Part shown: positions 10,301 through 18,400 of the stretch, one piece after another
Layout: each line of letters begins with the position of its first letter
Position numbering within the stretch: the stretch's first letter is position 1
NCBI RefSeq assembly: GCF_014201335.1
Contig: NZ_JACHEB010000008.1
Coordinates: 62,001 to 126,000, forward strand
Direction: 5' to 3'
Source of the DNA: Tunturiibacter gelidiferens
GTDB taxonomy: Bacteria; Acidobacteriota; Terriglobia; Terriglobales; Acidobacteriaceae
Length of the DNA: 64,000 nt
The notes under the pieces: model-generated
Seen by the model: the letters and a program-made list of their open reading frames with translations, nothing else
The model's database searches: none
Told to the model about the DNA's origin: nothing
Program-made: the position numbers and the translations under genes

Positions 10301-10513
10301 AATCAGGCCCTTCGCTGTCCCAATCCAGAGATACCCATCTGCGGTCTGAGCGATCGAGTTCACGGACCCGCCCGTAAAACCTCTCTCTAGCCCCCAACTC
10401 TCCCGAATGTACTGCGAAATAGCCCGATTTGGATCGACAGCATAAACCGTGTGGGCGAAGCACATCACCAACAGCACCGCCACCACCTTGCCGGCAAACC
10501 GAGGAACGTTCAT
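7385..10513 (-). CDS. Orphan sensor histidine kinase with Reg_prop propeller and Y_Y_Y domain
   Basis: A 1042-residue membrane kinase. A signal peptide or first TM (KVVAVLLVMCFAHTVYA) is followed by about 650 residues of two-component-regulator propeller repeats of the type W-I/V-G-T-x-x-G-L (LWIGTAKGLIRFDG, WLGTRDKGLFYL, WMGTTHGLLRF). A Y_Y_Y domain follows (YQYHLDGFDRGW to NSNGAWNRDG, about 715-775), then one TM near 780. Next come a HisKA_3 dimerisation domain with the phospho-acceptor in RIARELHDTLLQSFQG and an HATPase_c domain ending GLPGMRERAKRISGQL. The ATG at 10513 gives the leader and leaves seven bases after the upstream lipoprotein gene, so the two are co-transcribed. There is no receiver domain and no response-regulator gene next to it. 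In related systems such propellers sense extracellular saccharides. Confidence 0.9.
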   Translation of the reverse strand: MNVPRFAGKVVAVLLVMCFAHTVYAVDPNRAISQYIRESWGLERGFTGGSVNSIAQTADGYLWIGTAKGLIRFDGANFRVYQESPRSIPIGPVQELIADSQSNLWILLENTKILRYHDGKFDPGHNEAEVGITSLGRGRDGSALLSSLTLGPLNYRGASYQTLIAPDARSDSSTSSVTNDELSSRLSWATGVATHRFAKPSTEVIAVAETTDGIVWLGTRDKGLFYLKGGRVYDVPQGVGDGSINCLLPMEHGELWIGTDRGVLRWTGSKLTREGLPSALGSAQVLSAIRDRDGNIWMGTTHGLLRFNSHGVSYDGGTTTQSGHAVNSLFEDREGDIWIGTTQGIERLRDSSFMSFAIAKGSPERSGGPVYVDGDGRAWFAPLDGGLRWMKDGHIESVSAAGLDKDVVYSIAGRGDEVWVGRQRGGLTQLRVRSGGMDARTYTHAEGLPQDSVYAVALNRNGSVWVGTLSGGVGELKDGKFTSYTTTNGMPSNNVTAMTAGSDGTMWFGTPIGLTSLSRGQWQNYTETQGLPSRDIDCLFEDSAHVLWVGTPSGIGYFTSNVGHIPRDVPRSLQEQIFGIAEDRSGWLWIATSNHVMRVKRDSLLNGRVQEEDVREYGLADGLNGVEGIKRQRSVIADSSGRIWFSMNHGLSVVDPSRAAKDGALVVAKIDAVSVDGVPIDLAESVRIPSVRQRVAFSFSGVSLSMPERVRYQYHLDGFDRGWSGAVAAQEAVYTNLDPGSYTFRVIASNSNGAWNRDGPSLNLTIVPAFYQTSWFLLLCAAAVGTLAWAVYQWHVGQVTARMDIQFIERLSERTRIARELHDTLLQSFQGLILHFQTARDLLPKDPLEAGKNLDAALESADQAMVEGRNAIYDIRGSTLVDDDLAHTITSLGNELGANRVGGNSPNFSVVEEGTAKPLDPIFRDDVYHIVREALRNSFKHSEAQNIEAEITYGKRLLRVRIRDDGKGIDRKVLEEGERAGHWGLPGMRERAKRISGQLAVWSEPGVGTEVELNLPGSLVYESGSSQLLLRFFRRNGTRDKG

Positions 10514-10520
10514 AACTTCA

Positions 10521-11606
10521 TCACGGAAGATACTCGAACTTCTCCAGAACAACTTCGTCGTCTTTCTGCATTGGATTCTTATCACTCGCAACCACGTAGA
10601 AGAGAAACTGCATCTTTTCGTGGCCAGAGGACGGCACCCCCGACGTAAACAAATGTTCCGACACAACCGGCGCGCCTTGATGCGTTGATTGCCCTCGAAC
10701 GGTGACAAACTTCACGCGTCCCGGCTCCCAATGAAAGGAGTGAGTCAAAACACCAGCCGGAGCCACAAACGGAGCCACATTTCCAGGAACATAGAAGGGC
10801 TGTACCGCGAATTGCGCATTGTTCTTGTTGGTGGCGTCCCCCCAACGGCCCAACTCAACGTCCAACTCGCGATAGTTCTGCTCTCCACCCCAATCGTCGA
10901 ACGTATTCAAACTCAGAATGGCAGCAGGATCCAGTTGAGACGTGTCTCGCACCGTCACAATATAAGTCCCATACCCCAGGCTGCGTGACAGCACCGCTTC
11001 CGCACAGGACCACTTGTTTCCTTTTTTCTTGATGCGGAGGTGGAGCGCCCCGTCCTTATCGACCCATGCATTGTCACCATCATAGAGACTGTTCGTTCCG
11101 CCGCGATCCCCTGCGATCGTCCGTACATCCCAGTCATATCCGCTGAATTTAATCGGCACGGTAGGCGCGATCTGAGGTGTGCCAACGCCGTCCACAATCT
11201 TCAACGCAACAACTGCACCGCCCGGTACGGGCGCTACATCCATCGTGGCCGGCGGATGATACCCAGGGTCAACCAACAAAGCAGCGTATTTAAATCCAAG
11301 ATGGCTCGACGTACTCCAGCTCGAGTCCGGCTGTATGGAAAGGAACGGCTGGTCGGGCCACGGCTGAACCCACCACGGCCCGCTCATCGCATAAATCACA
11401 ACTCGCTGACCCGGCTTGGCTCCCGTGACACGCCCCGAGATCGTATCCACTCGCTCACGACCTCCCTGCGCGGCCGGAGGAATCGTCGTAAATTCAACTA
11501 CCGGACCGGCCGCCCCTTGCTTGGAGTGGCAGCCGGCAAGCAAAAACAGGGATACCGTAAGACAAACCGCAAATCCAATCGAACCCAACGAGGCAGCTTT
11601 CCACAT
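10521..11606 (-). CDS. GH16-like glycan-binding/hydrolase lipoprotein
   Basis: A 361-residue lipoprotein: an N-terminal helix followed by lipobox LLAGC, so it is anchored to a membrane. The second half resembles the jelly-roll of glycoside hydrolase family 16. It contains ELDVELGRWGD, which matches the E-x-D-x-E catalytic signature, and conserved aromatic strands (FHWEPGRVKFVTVRG). The first ~130 residues form an extra beta-rich domain. GH16 enzymes cleave beta-1,3/1,4-glucans, galactans or xyloglucan. The start at 11606 is chosen for its clean signal; ATGs at 11654 or further up are possible. It is the first gene of an operon with the propeller kinase, so it may generate or capture the ligand that kinase senses. 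That link is inference. Confidence 0.72.
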   Translation of the reverse strand: MWKAASLGSIGFAVCLTVSLFLLAGCHSKQGAAGPVVEFTTIPPAAQGGRERVDTISGRVTGAKPGQRVVIYAMSGPWWVQPWPDQPFLSIQPDSSWSTSSHLGFKYAALLVDPGYHPPATMDVAPVPGGAVVALKIVDGVGTPQIAPTVPIKFSGYDWDVRTIAGDRGGTNSLYDGDNAWVDKDGALHLRIKKKGNKWSCAEAVLSRSLGYGTYIVTVRDTSQLDPAAILSLNTFDDWGGEQNYRELDVELGRWGDATNKNNAQFAVQPFYVPGNVAPFVAPAGVLTHSFHWEPGRVKFVTVRGQSTHQGAPVVSEHLFTSGVPSSGHEKMQFLFYVVASDKNPMQKDDEVVLEKFEYLP

Positions 11607-12066
11607 CAGCCGCAATCCACACCCCAGTCGATGATGAAGCCGGAAGCCGTTCATTGAAGCAGTCACGTGATCTTGCACCACAGAAACCCTCCGGAACAAT
11701 TGCAGTCTTCTACGTTGAGATAGCAATCATAGTCCATCCAACCCCCCTCCCATCAACAAGTGCGACCGTCGTTAAGTCCACTTCCAGCAAAAGAAAAACT
11801 CCAGACCTCTGCCTCTCCCAGTATGCGAACTTCATCTGCGGCAACGAATCCGAGTCATCGAAAAGCCATGCTCCTCATGGTGTAAGATATGGTCTTCCGC
11901 CAGCAAAGATGCGGCTGGATCTTGCAACATAGATCTGAAGCAGCGCAGTTTAAGCACCGAAGTCCCCGCGGACGACGTTCCAGGGGGCCCAACCTGAGGC
12001 AGTCCAACCAGCCCACCTTGGGCAGCGACATCACTTTCGTAAAGCAACACCACCGGAGTTCTTCAC
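11607..12066. other. Divergent intergenic region between the GH16 lipoprotein and ssb
   Basis: About 460 bases that should hold the promoters of both flanking transcripts. Open frames here lack ribosome-binding sites and coding character. CGGAG sits eight bases before the ssb ATG. No convincing -35/-10 pair, riboswitch or repeat was found. Confidence 0.5.
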
Positions 12067-12531
12067 ATGGCAAAGGGCGTCAATAAAGTCTTCCTCCTCG
12101 GCAACGTCGGCAAAGACCCCGAGATCCGTTCCACCACCGGCGGCATGACCGTCGCCAGCTTCTCTCTGGCCACCGCCGACCGGCAGAAAGATGCCCAGGG
12201 CAACTGGACAGACAAGACCGAGTGGCACAATATCGTCTGCTTCCAGCGCACCGCTGAGGTCGTCCGCGATTACGTCAAAAAGGGCTCGCAGATCCTCGTC
12301 GAAGGCAAAATTCAGACCCGCTCCTGGGACGACAAGACAAGCGGCGAGAAGAAGTACAAGACCGAGATCCTCGTCAACGAGCTCACCCTCCTCGGCGGAA
12401 AACCGGCTGGCGAAGGTGCCTCCAGCGGCGGCTACTCCAAATCCAACACCGCCAGCTACGACCAGCGCCCCCCCTCCAGCCAACCCGACTACGCCGACGT
12501 AGGCATCACCGACGACGACATCCCCTTCTAG
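12067..12531 (+). CDS. ssb: Single-stranded DNA-binding protein
   Basis: A 154-residue SSB. The N-terminal OB-fold (about 1-110) opens MAKGVNKVFLLGNVGKDPE and contains the conserved GNWTDKTEWHNIVCF and YVKKGSQILVEGKIQTRSWDD. A Gly/Ser/Pro-rich linker follows, and the protein ends in the acidic tip DDDIPF, which docks SSB partners such as RecQ, PriA and exonuclease I. Length and architecture are typical. It protects and organises ssDNA during replication and repair. It is not next to rpsF/rpsR as in many bacteria, so here it is a separate transcription unit. Two small ORFs with strong ribosome-binding sites follow on the same strand. Confidence 0.98.
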   Translation: MAKGVNKVFLLGNVGKDPEIRSTTGGMTVASFSLATADRQKDAQGNWTDKTEWHNIVCFQRTAEVVRDYVKKGSQILVEGKIQTRSWDDKTSGEKKYKTEILVNELTLLGGKPAGEGASSGGYSKSNTASYDQRPPSSQPDYADVGITDDDIPF

Positions 12532-12580
12532 AAATCTCTCATCCGTCGTGTCTCTTAACTCCCCGAGAGAGGAGACAAGT

Positions 12581-12613
12581 GTGGAGGAGGTGAATCAATG
12601 TTCTCTCCTCCAC
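12581..12613 (+). promoter_or_regulatory. Hairpin enclosing the ribosome-binding site and start of a small ORF
   Basis: GTGGAGGAG (12581-12589) can pair perfectly with CTCCTCCAC (12605-12613). The left arm is the Shine-Dalgarno of the 40-residue ORF, and its ATG (12598) lies in the 15-base loop. The structure could hide the ribosome site, or simply be an intergenic hairpin after ssb. There is no T-tract, so it is a weak terminator candidate. Confidence 0.45.
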
Positions 12614-12720
12614 GCGATGAAGTTGAAAACTCGGATTTCACTTCTACTGCCAACGAACTCTCACAACTTCTTCCTCTGCTCAGATACCCCTCAAAAGGAG
12701 TCTTTAATCCGACTCGATAG
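12598..12720 (+). CDS. Small protein candidate, 40 residues
   Basis: A short frame starting MFSPPRDEVENSDF and ending KGVFNPTR. GGAGGAGGTGA sits just upstream of the ATG, a nearly perfect match to the anti-Shine-Dalgarno sequence, with about six bases of spacing. This is one of the strongest sites in the window and the main evidence. The product is soluble, acidic at first and then Leu-rich (NELSQLLPLLRY), with no signal peptide or TM and no family I recognise. It lies 66 bases after ssb and 52 bases before a second small ORF with a similarly strong site. It could also be a fortuitous frame. Function unknown. Confidence 0.4.
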   Translation: MFSPPRDEVENSDFTSTANELSQLLPLLRYPSKGVFNPTR

Positions 12721-12772
12721 GGCGTAGACGAGCTCGGTGCCTCCGTGTACTTTTCAGTGCAGGGAGGAGATT

Positions 12773-12949
12773 ATGCACAGCGGATACTCGATTCTTCAAG
12801 AAGATACGTCGACAGGGGACATGCTCTCCCAAGCGAAGTGGTACAGCCTTTGCCAACTAATCAATGAGCTACTGATTAAAAATCAGATCTTGAGAACACG
12901 CTTGCAGCGCTATGACTCATCCGTGTCGCTCACGACACAGTCTTACTGA
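12773..12949 (+). CDS. Small helical protein candidate, 58 residues
   Basis: A 58-residue frame starting MHSGYSILQEDTSTGD. AGGGAGGAG at 12761-12769 lies just upstream of the ATG at 12773, which is excellent spacing and fixes the start. The central part (WYSLCQLINELLIKNQILRTRLQRY) is predicted by eye to be one amphipathic helix with Leu/Ile heptad spacing, like a dimerising coiled coil. No TM and no recognised family. It is followed by a terminator-like hairpin at 12983, so it and the preceding 40-residue ORF could form a small transcript of their own or a tail of the ssb transcript. Function unknown. Confidence 0.5.
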   Translation: MHSGYSILQEDTSTGDMLSQAKWYSLCQLINELLIKNQILRTRLQRYDSSVSLTTQSY

Positions 12950-12982
12950 GGGCGGTATCTCCGCGCATGTCCTCTCGCGAGC

Positions 12983-13010
12983 TCTCGCCTTTTGGGGCGA
13001 GACTTCTTTT
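12983..13010 (+). terminator. Terminator-like hairpin after the small ORFs
   Basis: TCTCGCC (12983-12989) pairs with GGCGAGA (12996-13002), loop of six, followed by CTTCTTTT. It lies between the small ORFs on the + strand and the convergent response-regulator gene. Confidence 0.6.
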
Positions 13011-13120
13011 CAGACAAGGTTCGTGCAACCTCTACAGACTATGCAACCAAATGGGTGTTTCCAAAGCCAGCGCGATCACATGAGCCCTGCGTCGACTGTG
13101 ACCAACGGAAATCCAAACGG

Positions 13121-13819
13121 CTAGGGCTCGCGAAAGCGATATCCAATGTAGCTGTCTGTCAGGATATAAGTTGGATTCGCGGGATCGTCTTCGAGTTTCT
13201 TGCGAAGCTGGCCAATGAGGACGCGTAGGTACGCACGATCATTTCCGTTATCAGGACCACGTAGTGCCGCAAGTATTCGAGCATGCATAACCGGCCGACC
13301 AGCATGCGCCATCAGAAGCTGAAGAGCATCGAATTCACGTGGCGTCAAATGGACCTCAATCCCGGATCGCTCGACGCGCCGTCGAACCGGATCAAGCGTT
13401 ATGGCTCCATATCGGATGGGCATCTCGGCCGGAGTTTCGGGTGCCCGAAATCTACGAATAGCGGCACGTATCCTGGCTACTAGCTCGCGCGTCTGAAATG
13501 GCTTAGTCACATAGTCGTCCGCGCCCGCCTCCAACGCCTCGACTTTATCATCTTCACTGTCACGAACCGTCAGCATAAGAATCGGCAATTTCGTATACGC
13601 ACGCCTGATGCGTCGACAGGTTTCTATCCCTCCAATACCAGGCATATTAATATCCAGCAGCACTGCCTCATAATCCACCATGCGCAGACGGGTGAGGCCA
13701 TCTTCTCCATTGCCGGCCTCGCCTATGTCGAAGCCTATGACGTCAAGAGTGGTGCGCAGGCTGCGTCGCAGCGCGGTGTCGTCTTCTACAATCAGTACTC
13801 TTCCTTGTGAGTCGTCCAT
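13121..13819 (-). CDS. OmpR/KdpE-like response regulator
   Basis: A 232-residue response regulator. The receiver domain (about 6-120) shows the acidic pair in IVEDD, the phospho-acceptor Asp in AVLLDINMPG and the conserved Lys in DDYVTKPF. A winged-helix OmpR-type DNA-binding domain follows (LTPREFDALQLLMAHAGRPV to YLRVLIGQLRKKLEDD), ending GYRF, as in KdpE. Its ATG lies one base after the kinase stop codon, with GGGAGG inside the kinase's last codons as ribosome site, so translation is probably coupled. No kdpFABC pump is encoded in the window, so its regulon is unknown; the divergent TonB-dependent receptor gene is one candidate. Confidence 0.93.
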   Translation of the reverse strand: MDDSQGRVLIVEDDTALRRSLRTTLDVIGFDIGEAGNGEDGLTRLRMVDYEAVLLDINMPGIGGIETCRRIRRAYTKLPILMLTVRDSEDDKVEALEAGADDYVTKPFQTRELVARIRAAIRRFRAPETPAEMPIRYGAITLDPVRRRVERSGIEVHLTPREFDALQLLMAHAGRPVMHARILAALRGPDNGNDRAYLRVLIGQLRKKLEDDPANPTYILTDSYIGYRFREP

Positions 13820-13820
13820 A

Positions 13821-15275
13821 TCAGGCCTCCCTGTGAATGAGAGGTAGCGCGAACGAGAACGTAGTGTTTACCTCAGACTCGCATTCAACCCACACTCTGC
13901 CGGTGTGCGCCTCAGCAATACGTTTCGTGACAGAAAGTCCGATGCCAGTCCCTGGCGCCTTATGTTGAGACCCGGGGGACCGGTAAAAGCGCTGAAAAAT
14001 GCGAAGCCTCTCTTCAGGGGCGATAAAAGATCCTTCGTTCTGCACGTTGAACACTACCTCCGTGTCGGTCGACCTCACACGGAGCGTGATTGGCGAACCG
14101 GGACTCCCATATTTCGAAGCGTTGTCGAGCATTTGCAAAAGCGCCATTTCAAGCAAACGTCCGTCCGCCCACACACAGCTTCCCCGTGTTTCGTCGATGG
14201 TCCGTAGAGGATGATCCATCAAGCTATGGGCGACTTGTGCTCTACAATCGCGGAACAATTGATCCAGAGAGAGCCTCTCGCGTTCCACCTTTAATTGCCC
14301 CTCATCTAACTCAGCGGTTCGCAGCACCTGATCAGTCAGCTTAGCTAAACGTGTCGCCTGTTCATCGATGAGAGACACGAGTTCTCTCTCCGGATATTCA
14401 AGGCGGCTAATCTCCAGCAGTCCCGAACTTGCGCTCTGGATCGTGGCCAGCGGCGTCTTGAATGCGTGAGCCAAACCGTCGAGAACGGTCGACCTCAACT
14501 GTTCGCTCCGCTTTGCAGCTTCAGCATTACTCTCCGCGGCAAAGCAATACGCCCTCTCCAGAGCAATCGCCGAGAGAGAAGCAATCGCATCCACGGATCG
14601 AGGATCCAGGCAGCTCTCACCAGAAGAGCCTGCGATGTAGATTGCGCCGACAGGCCTGGTCCCCAGTCTCAACACGCGCTTGAATTTGCAAGATACTAGG
14701 TCATTCTCACAAAGCTCGTGAAAATACGTTGCGCGAACTTCATCGTCCGGAATTGTATCTTTCCCTGCCCTGTCCATTCGCACTTCGCGCGCGTCCCACA
14801 GGGCCACCGCATCAGCATGAAACGTATCAGCAATCAGTCTTGTTAGCTGTGCGCCCACTTCATCACGACGGTCCAACATCAAAATGTCCCTGCTCGTCAG
14901 ATAGAGCTTCTCCAGCCTTGTCCGTTCACTCTCAGTTTGTAAGGCCTTCCCCGTAATCCGGTCTGCAAAGTGACCAGCCGTCAAAGCTACAGTGACAAAT
15001 ATTGCCGATGAGATCCAGTCCTGAGGGTCATGTTCAAGGAGTGAAAAGATGGGTGGCATGTAGAAGTAGTCAAGGCATGCGACCGACAATACTGAGGCGA
15101 CTGCCGCTTCAGGAAATCCCCATCGGAACGCGATCAACATCACAAGAACTAATTCGATAAGACCCGCGGTCAATGCCTTGCCGTGAATCAGATAGATAGC
15201 GCCTGTAAGCAATGAAATAACCGGAATCATCGCAACGGTATGCAGCAGGCGCTTGGTGACTTGCGTGTACTTCAT
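13821..15275 (-). CDS. KdpD-like sensor histidine kinase lacking the N-terminal KdpD/Usp domains
   Basis: A 484-residue membrane kinase. Residues ~10-110 hold four closely spaced TM segments of the DUF4118 type (PVISLLTGAIYLIHGK, IELVLVMLIAFRWGFPEA). A GAF-like region (~150-255) follows. HisKA carries the phospho-acceptor His in GLAHAFKTPLATI, and an HATPase domain ends in the G-boxes (KAPGTGIGLSVTKRIAEAH). Classical KdpD is about 900 residues because of an N-terminal KdpD plus universal-stress domain, which is absent here. It therefore resembles the truncated KdpD-like kinases that work apart from the Kdp pump. It is transcribed divergently from the TonB-dependent receptor, with about 175 bases between them. 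Confidence 0.9.
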   Translation of the reverse strand: MKYTQVTKRLLHTVAMIPVISLLTGAIYLIHGKALTAGLIELVLVMLIAFRWGFPEAAVASVLSVACLDYFYMPPIFSLLEHDPQDWISSAIFVTVALTAGHFADRITGKALQTESERTRLEKLYLTSRDILMLDRRDEVGAQLTRLIADTFHADAVALWDAREVRMDRAGKDTIPDDEVRATYFHELCENDLVSCKFKRVLRLGTRPVGAIYIAGSSGESCLDPRSVDAIASLSAIALERAYCFAAESNAEAAKRSEQLRSTVLDGLAHAFKTPLATIQSASSGLLEISRLEYPERELVSLIDEQATRLAKLTDQVLRTAELDEGQLKVERERLSLDQLFRDCRAQVAHSLMDHPLRTIDETRGSCVWADGRLLEMALLQMLDNASKYGSPGSPITLRVRSTDTEVVFNVQNEGSFIAPEERLRIFQRFYRSPGSQHKAPGTGIGLSVTKRIAEAHTGRVWVECESEVNTTFSFALPLIHREA

Positions 15276-15451
15276 CTCTTACTTATTAGAATACTGCCGA
15301 TTTACTCGCAATTCTCGCGCTCCTCTGCGTGGAGATGAAGAAAGTTATAAGCAAACCATAAATGTTCCTATCTCACTTAGGTCCTAGTCATGGGATGTCG
15401 TCTTTGATAAGGCATGGCAGCCGATTTGTGCTGACAGACTGGAGAAAAACC

Positions 15452-18400
15452 ATGGCCTCTTACAGAGGAACCATACGTCCCGTTTCACCCTCTACTTCTT
15501 ATTCTTTGATGTCTTTGGAGGCAATCCCCTCGCTCGCCCAGCAGGCAACAAAATCGCGAATCGCTCAAAAGCACTATCTAACAACCTTGTTGACTATCCT
15601 TGTCGTGCTGCTCTGCATCAGCAACTCTCGCTTGGAGGCGCAATCTACATTTGGCAGTATTCGCGGAATTGTTCAGGACAGCACTGGCGCCGCAATCCCA
15701 GATGCGCAGATCACCCTACACAGCATCGATGAAAATACTGACCGCACGACGACGGCGGATGCTTCCGGTAGTTATGAATTTGATAACGTCCTTGCGAACA
15801 GATACAGCATCCGTGCGAAGCACGATGGATTCGCCGACACAATCGTCTCCGGCGCCACTCTGGCCGCTCGACAGGACCTTCGGTACACGCTCGTGATGAC
15901 GATTGCCCAACAGGCCACCACCGTGGAGGTCACCTCTTCGGCAACCCAGGTCAATACAGAGAACGGTGTGATCGGAGACTCCAAGGGAAATGGCGAAATA
16001 GGCCAATTGCCATTGAATTTCCGCGCTTCAACCACCAGCCCATTGAGTGCACTAACTACTTCTTCGAACGTGCAACAGGATAGTCAGGGAAATATTGCCA
16101 TTGGTGGCGCAACCTCCAACATGATCGGCTTCTCTGTCGACGGAATCTCAACGACAAACGTCTTCAACAGCGCCGCCGGTGCAAATCCGTATCCTTCGGC
16201 CGAGGGAATCGCGGAACTGAAAGTAACAGCATTCAACAACAATGCTGAGTTTGCGCAGGTAGGTGATGTCACATTCACGACCAGAGGCGGAACGAACAAC
16301 CTTCATGGAAGCCTCTTCGAATATCTTCAGAACGATGCACTCGATGCTCGCGTGTTGAACTTCGCGGAGAAGGCCCCAAAACAGTTCAATACATTTGGCG
16401 GCAGTATTGGTGGTCCGGTAGTTATTCCGCATCTCTATAACGGCCACGACAAAACATTCTTCTTCGTTGACTACGAGGGTAATAGGAGACGGACGTCGCA
16501 AGCAGAGCAGTACACAGTACCGACTGCACTCGAAAGAACAGGAAACTTAAGTGAGCTTGCATCCACTCTTCCTAACGGAGTCTTGACTAACCCGTCCACT
16601 GGACAACCGTACCCGAACTTTACCATTCCAAATATCAGCCCCTTCGCAACGGCGCTGCTCAACAAGTACTACCCGCTTCCGAACCTGCCTTCCACCGTCG
16701 GTGGCGTCAACTACCAGACACTGGTTCCGATTCCATCGAATACAGATGGGTTCGACGCTCGTCTTGATCAGGTCCTTACGTCGAAGCAGCAGGTATATGC
16801 GCGCTTCAACCGAAAAAATCTTACTGTCAACGTTGTCAATCCGCTATTGCCAAACGACGTGGATAGCGAACACGATCGTAGCTTCCTCATCTCCCACAAC
16901 TACGTAATCAGCAGTCGATTTCTGAATGAGTTTCGCTATGGCTTCACCGACACGATTCTATCCCCGAACTTCGGAATTGAAGGTGCGGCAGCTCTTCAAG
17001 GCCTGAATCTTCAAGTAGGTGGTGCCCAGGGCGTAAACGTTTCCAACCATCCAACAGATCAGGGATTCCCCAGCATCGTCTTCTCCGACGGAACCAATTT
17101 CACTCCAATCGGCAGAGACCACGTCGGACCGACTCAGTCCACAACCAAACAGATTGCGGACAATTTCACTTACAGCCGTGGCAGGCACACCATTCGTGCC
17201 GGTGTCGATGTTCGTTGGGTGCGCTTCGCTGTGCCGGAGATCGAGACGCCCTCGGATGACTATGGTCTATTCACCTTCAATCAAAACACGTTTACCGGAA
17301 GCTCCTTTGGCGATCTTCTGCTTGGCGCTCCCAACACCACCTACTTCGCAGTAACTGGGCCGAGAGATGATGCAGGCGGCGCTCAGACGGGCATCTATGG
17401 ACAGGATCAGTGGCAGATAAATGATCGCCTGACGCTCAACTTCGGTCTGCGCTGGGAACTCCTTCCTCCGTTCGTCGACAAGAACGGAATTCAGGCGAAC
17501 TTCGATCCTAACTACAACGGACCGGGTGCGAACGGACAGGGCGCGGTTCTCGTAAACAACATCCTGCTGAATGGCCTCAAGCCGGCTCCCGACTTTCTGG
17601 CCTCGTTTGACGCCTGTGGTTTAGCCGGTGTCAACCCGAACTACAACCCTGCTACATGTACTCCTGTGGTTACAAATAGTCAGGATGGCGTGTCGACTGG
17701 TCTCCGGCAGACGTATCTTCGTAACTTTGACCCACGCGTCAGCTTCGCTTACAGGCCTGACAATAAGACGGTAGTTCGCGCCGGCTTCGGGATATTCACG
17801 GTGACCGCACTGGGGCAACTACAAAACAACAATGAGAGCAACCCCCAAGCCGCCGTCAACACCTGGCAGAACAACAACAACGGTGTGCCAATTTTTGCCT
17901 TCCCACAGGTCACGCCACCTGGCGCAGGATTCCAGTTTGGTGGAGGAGAGCTGGAGCAGGCTACAAATCCGCGATACCGTGATGCGCAATCGGCACAGTG
18001 GAACCTGACGGTTGAACGAGAGCTCACCAACAGCACCTCGGTGCGCGTCAGCTACGTGGGCATGAACTCCTACCGGCTCAACGTCACGGAGAACCTGAAT
18101 CAGACCAGACCCAGCGCCACACCCTATAACTTCGCCAACGCTCCATTCCAGAATTGGGGAGTCATCTTCTCGACGAATAACCTTGGTGGCCAGAACTACC
18201 AGGGGCTTGAGTTGGAAGCTACTCACCGAACGGGAAGGGGGCTGTCCTATCAGGCCAACTATTCCTGGACCCACAATATTAGCGACGCTCAGGGCGATGC
18301 TCCTACCGCGTTCCAGGGCGAGACTCGCTATGGTCTTGCGGATCTCAATCGCTTCGACGTCAGTGAAAACCGCGGCAATGTTGTCGGGACGCGGCGTCAG

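Noticed and set aside
13121-15275. Naming the pair kdpE and kdpD
   Set aside because: The kinase lacks the KdpD and universal-stress domains and no Kdp pump is present, so only a KdpDE-like label is given.
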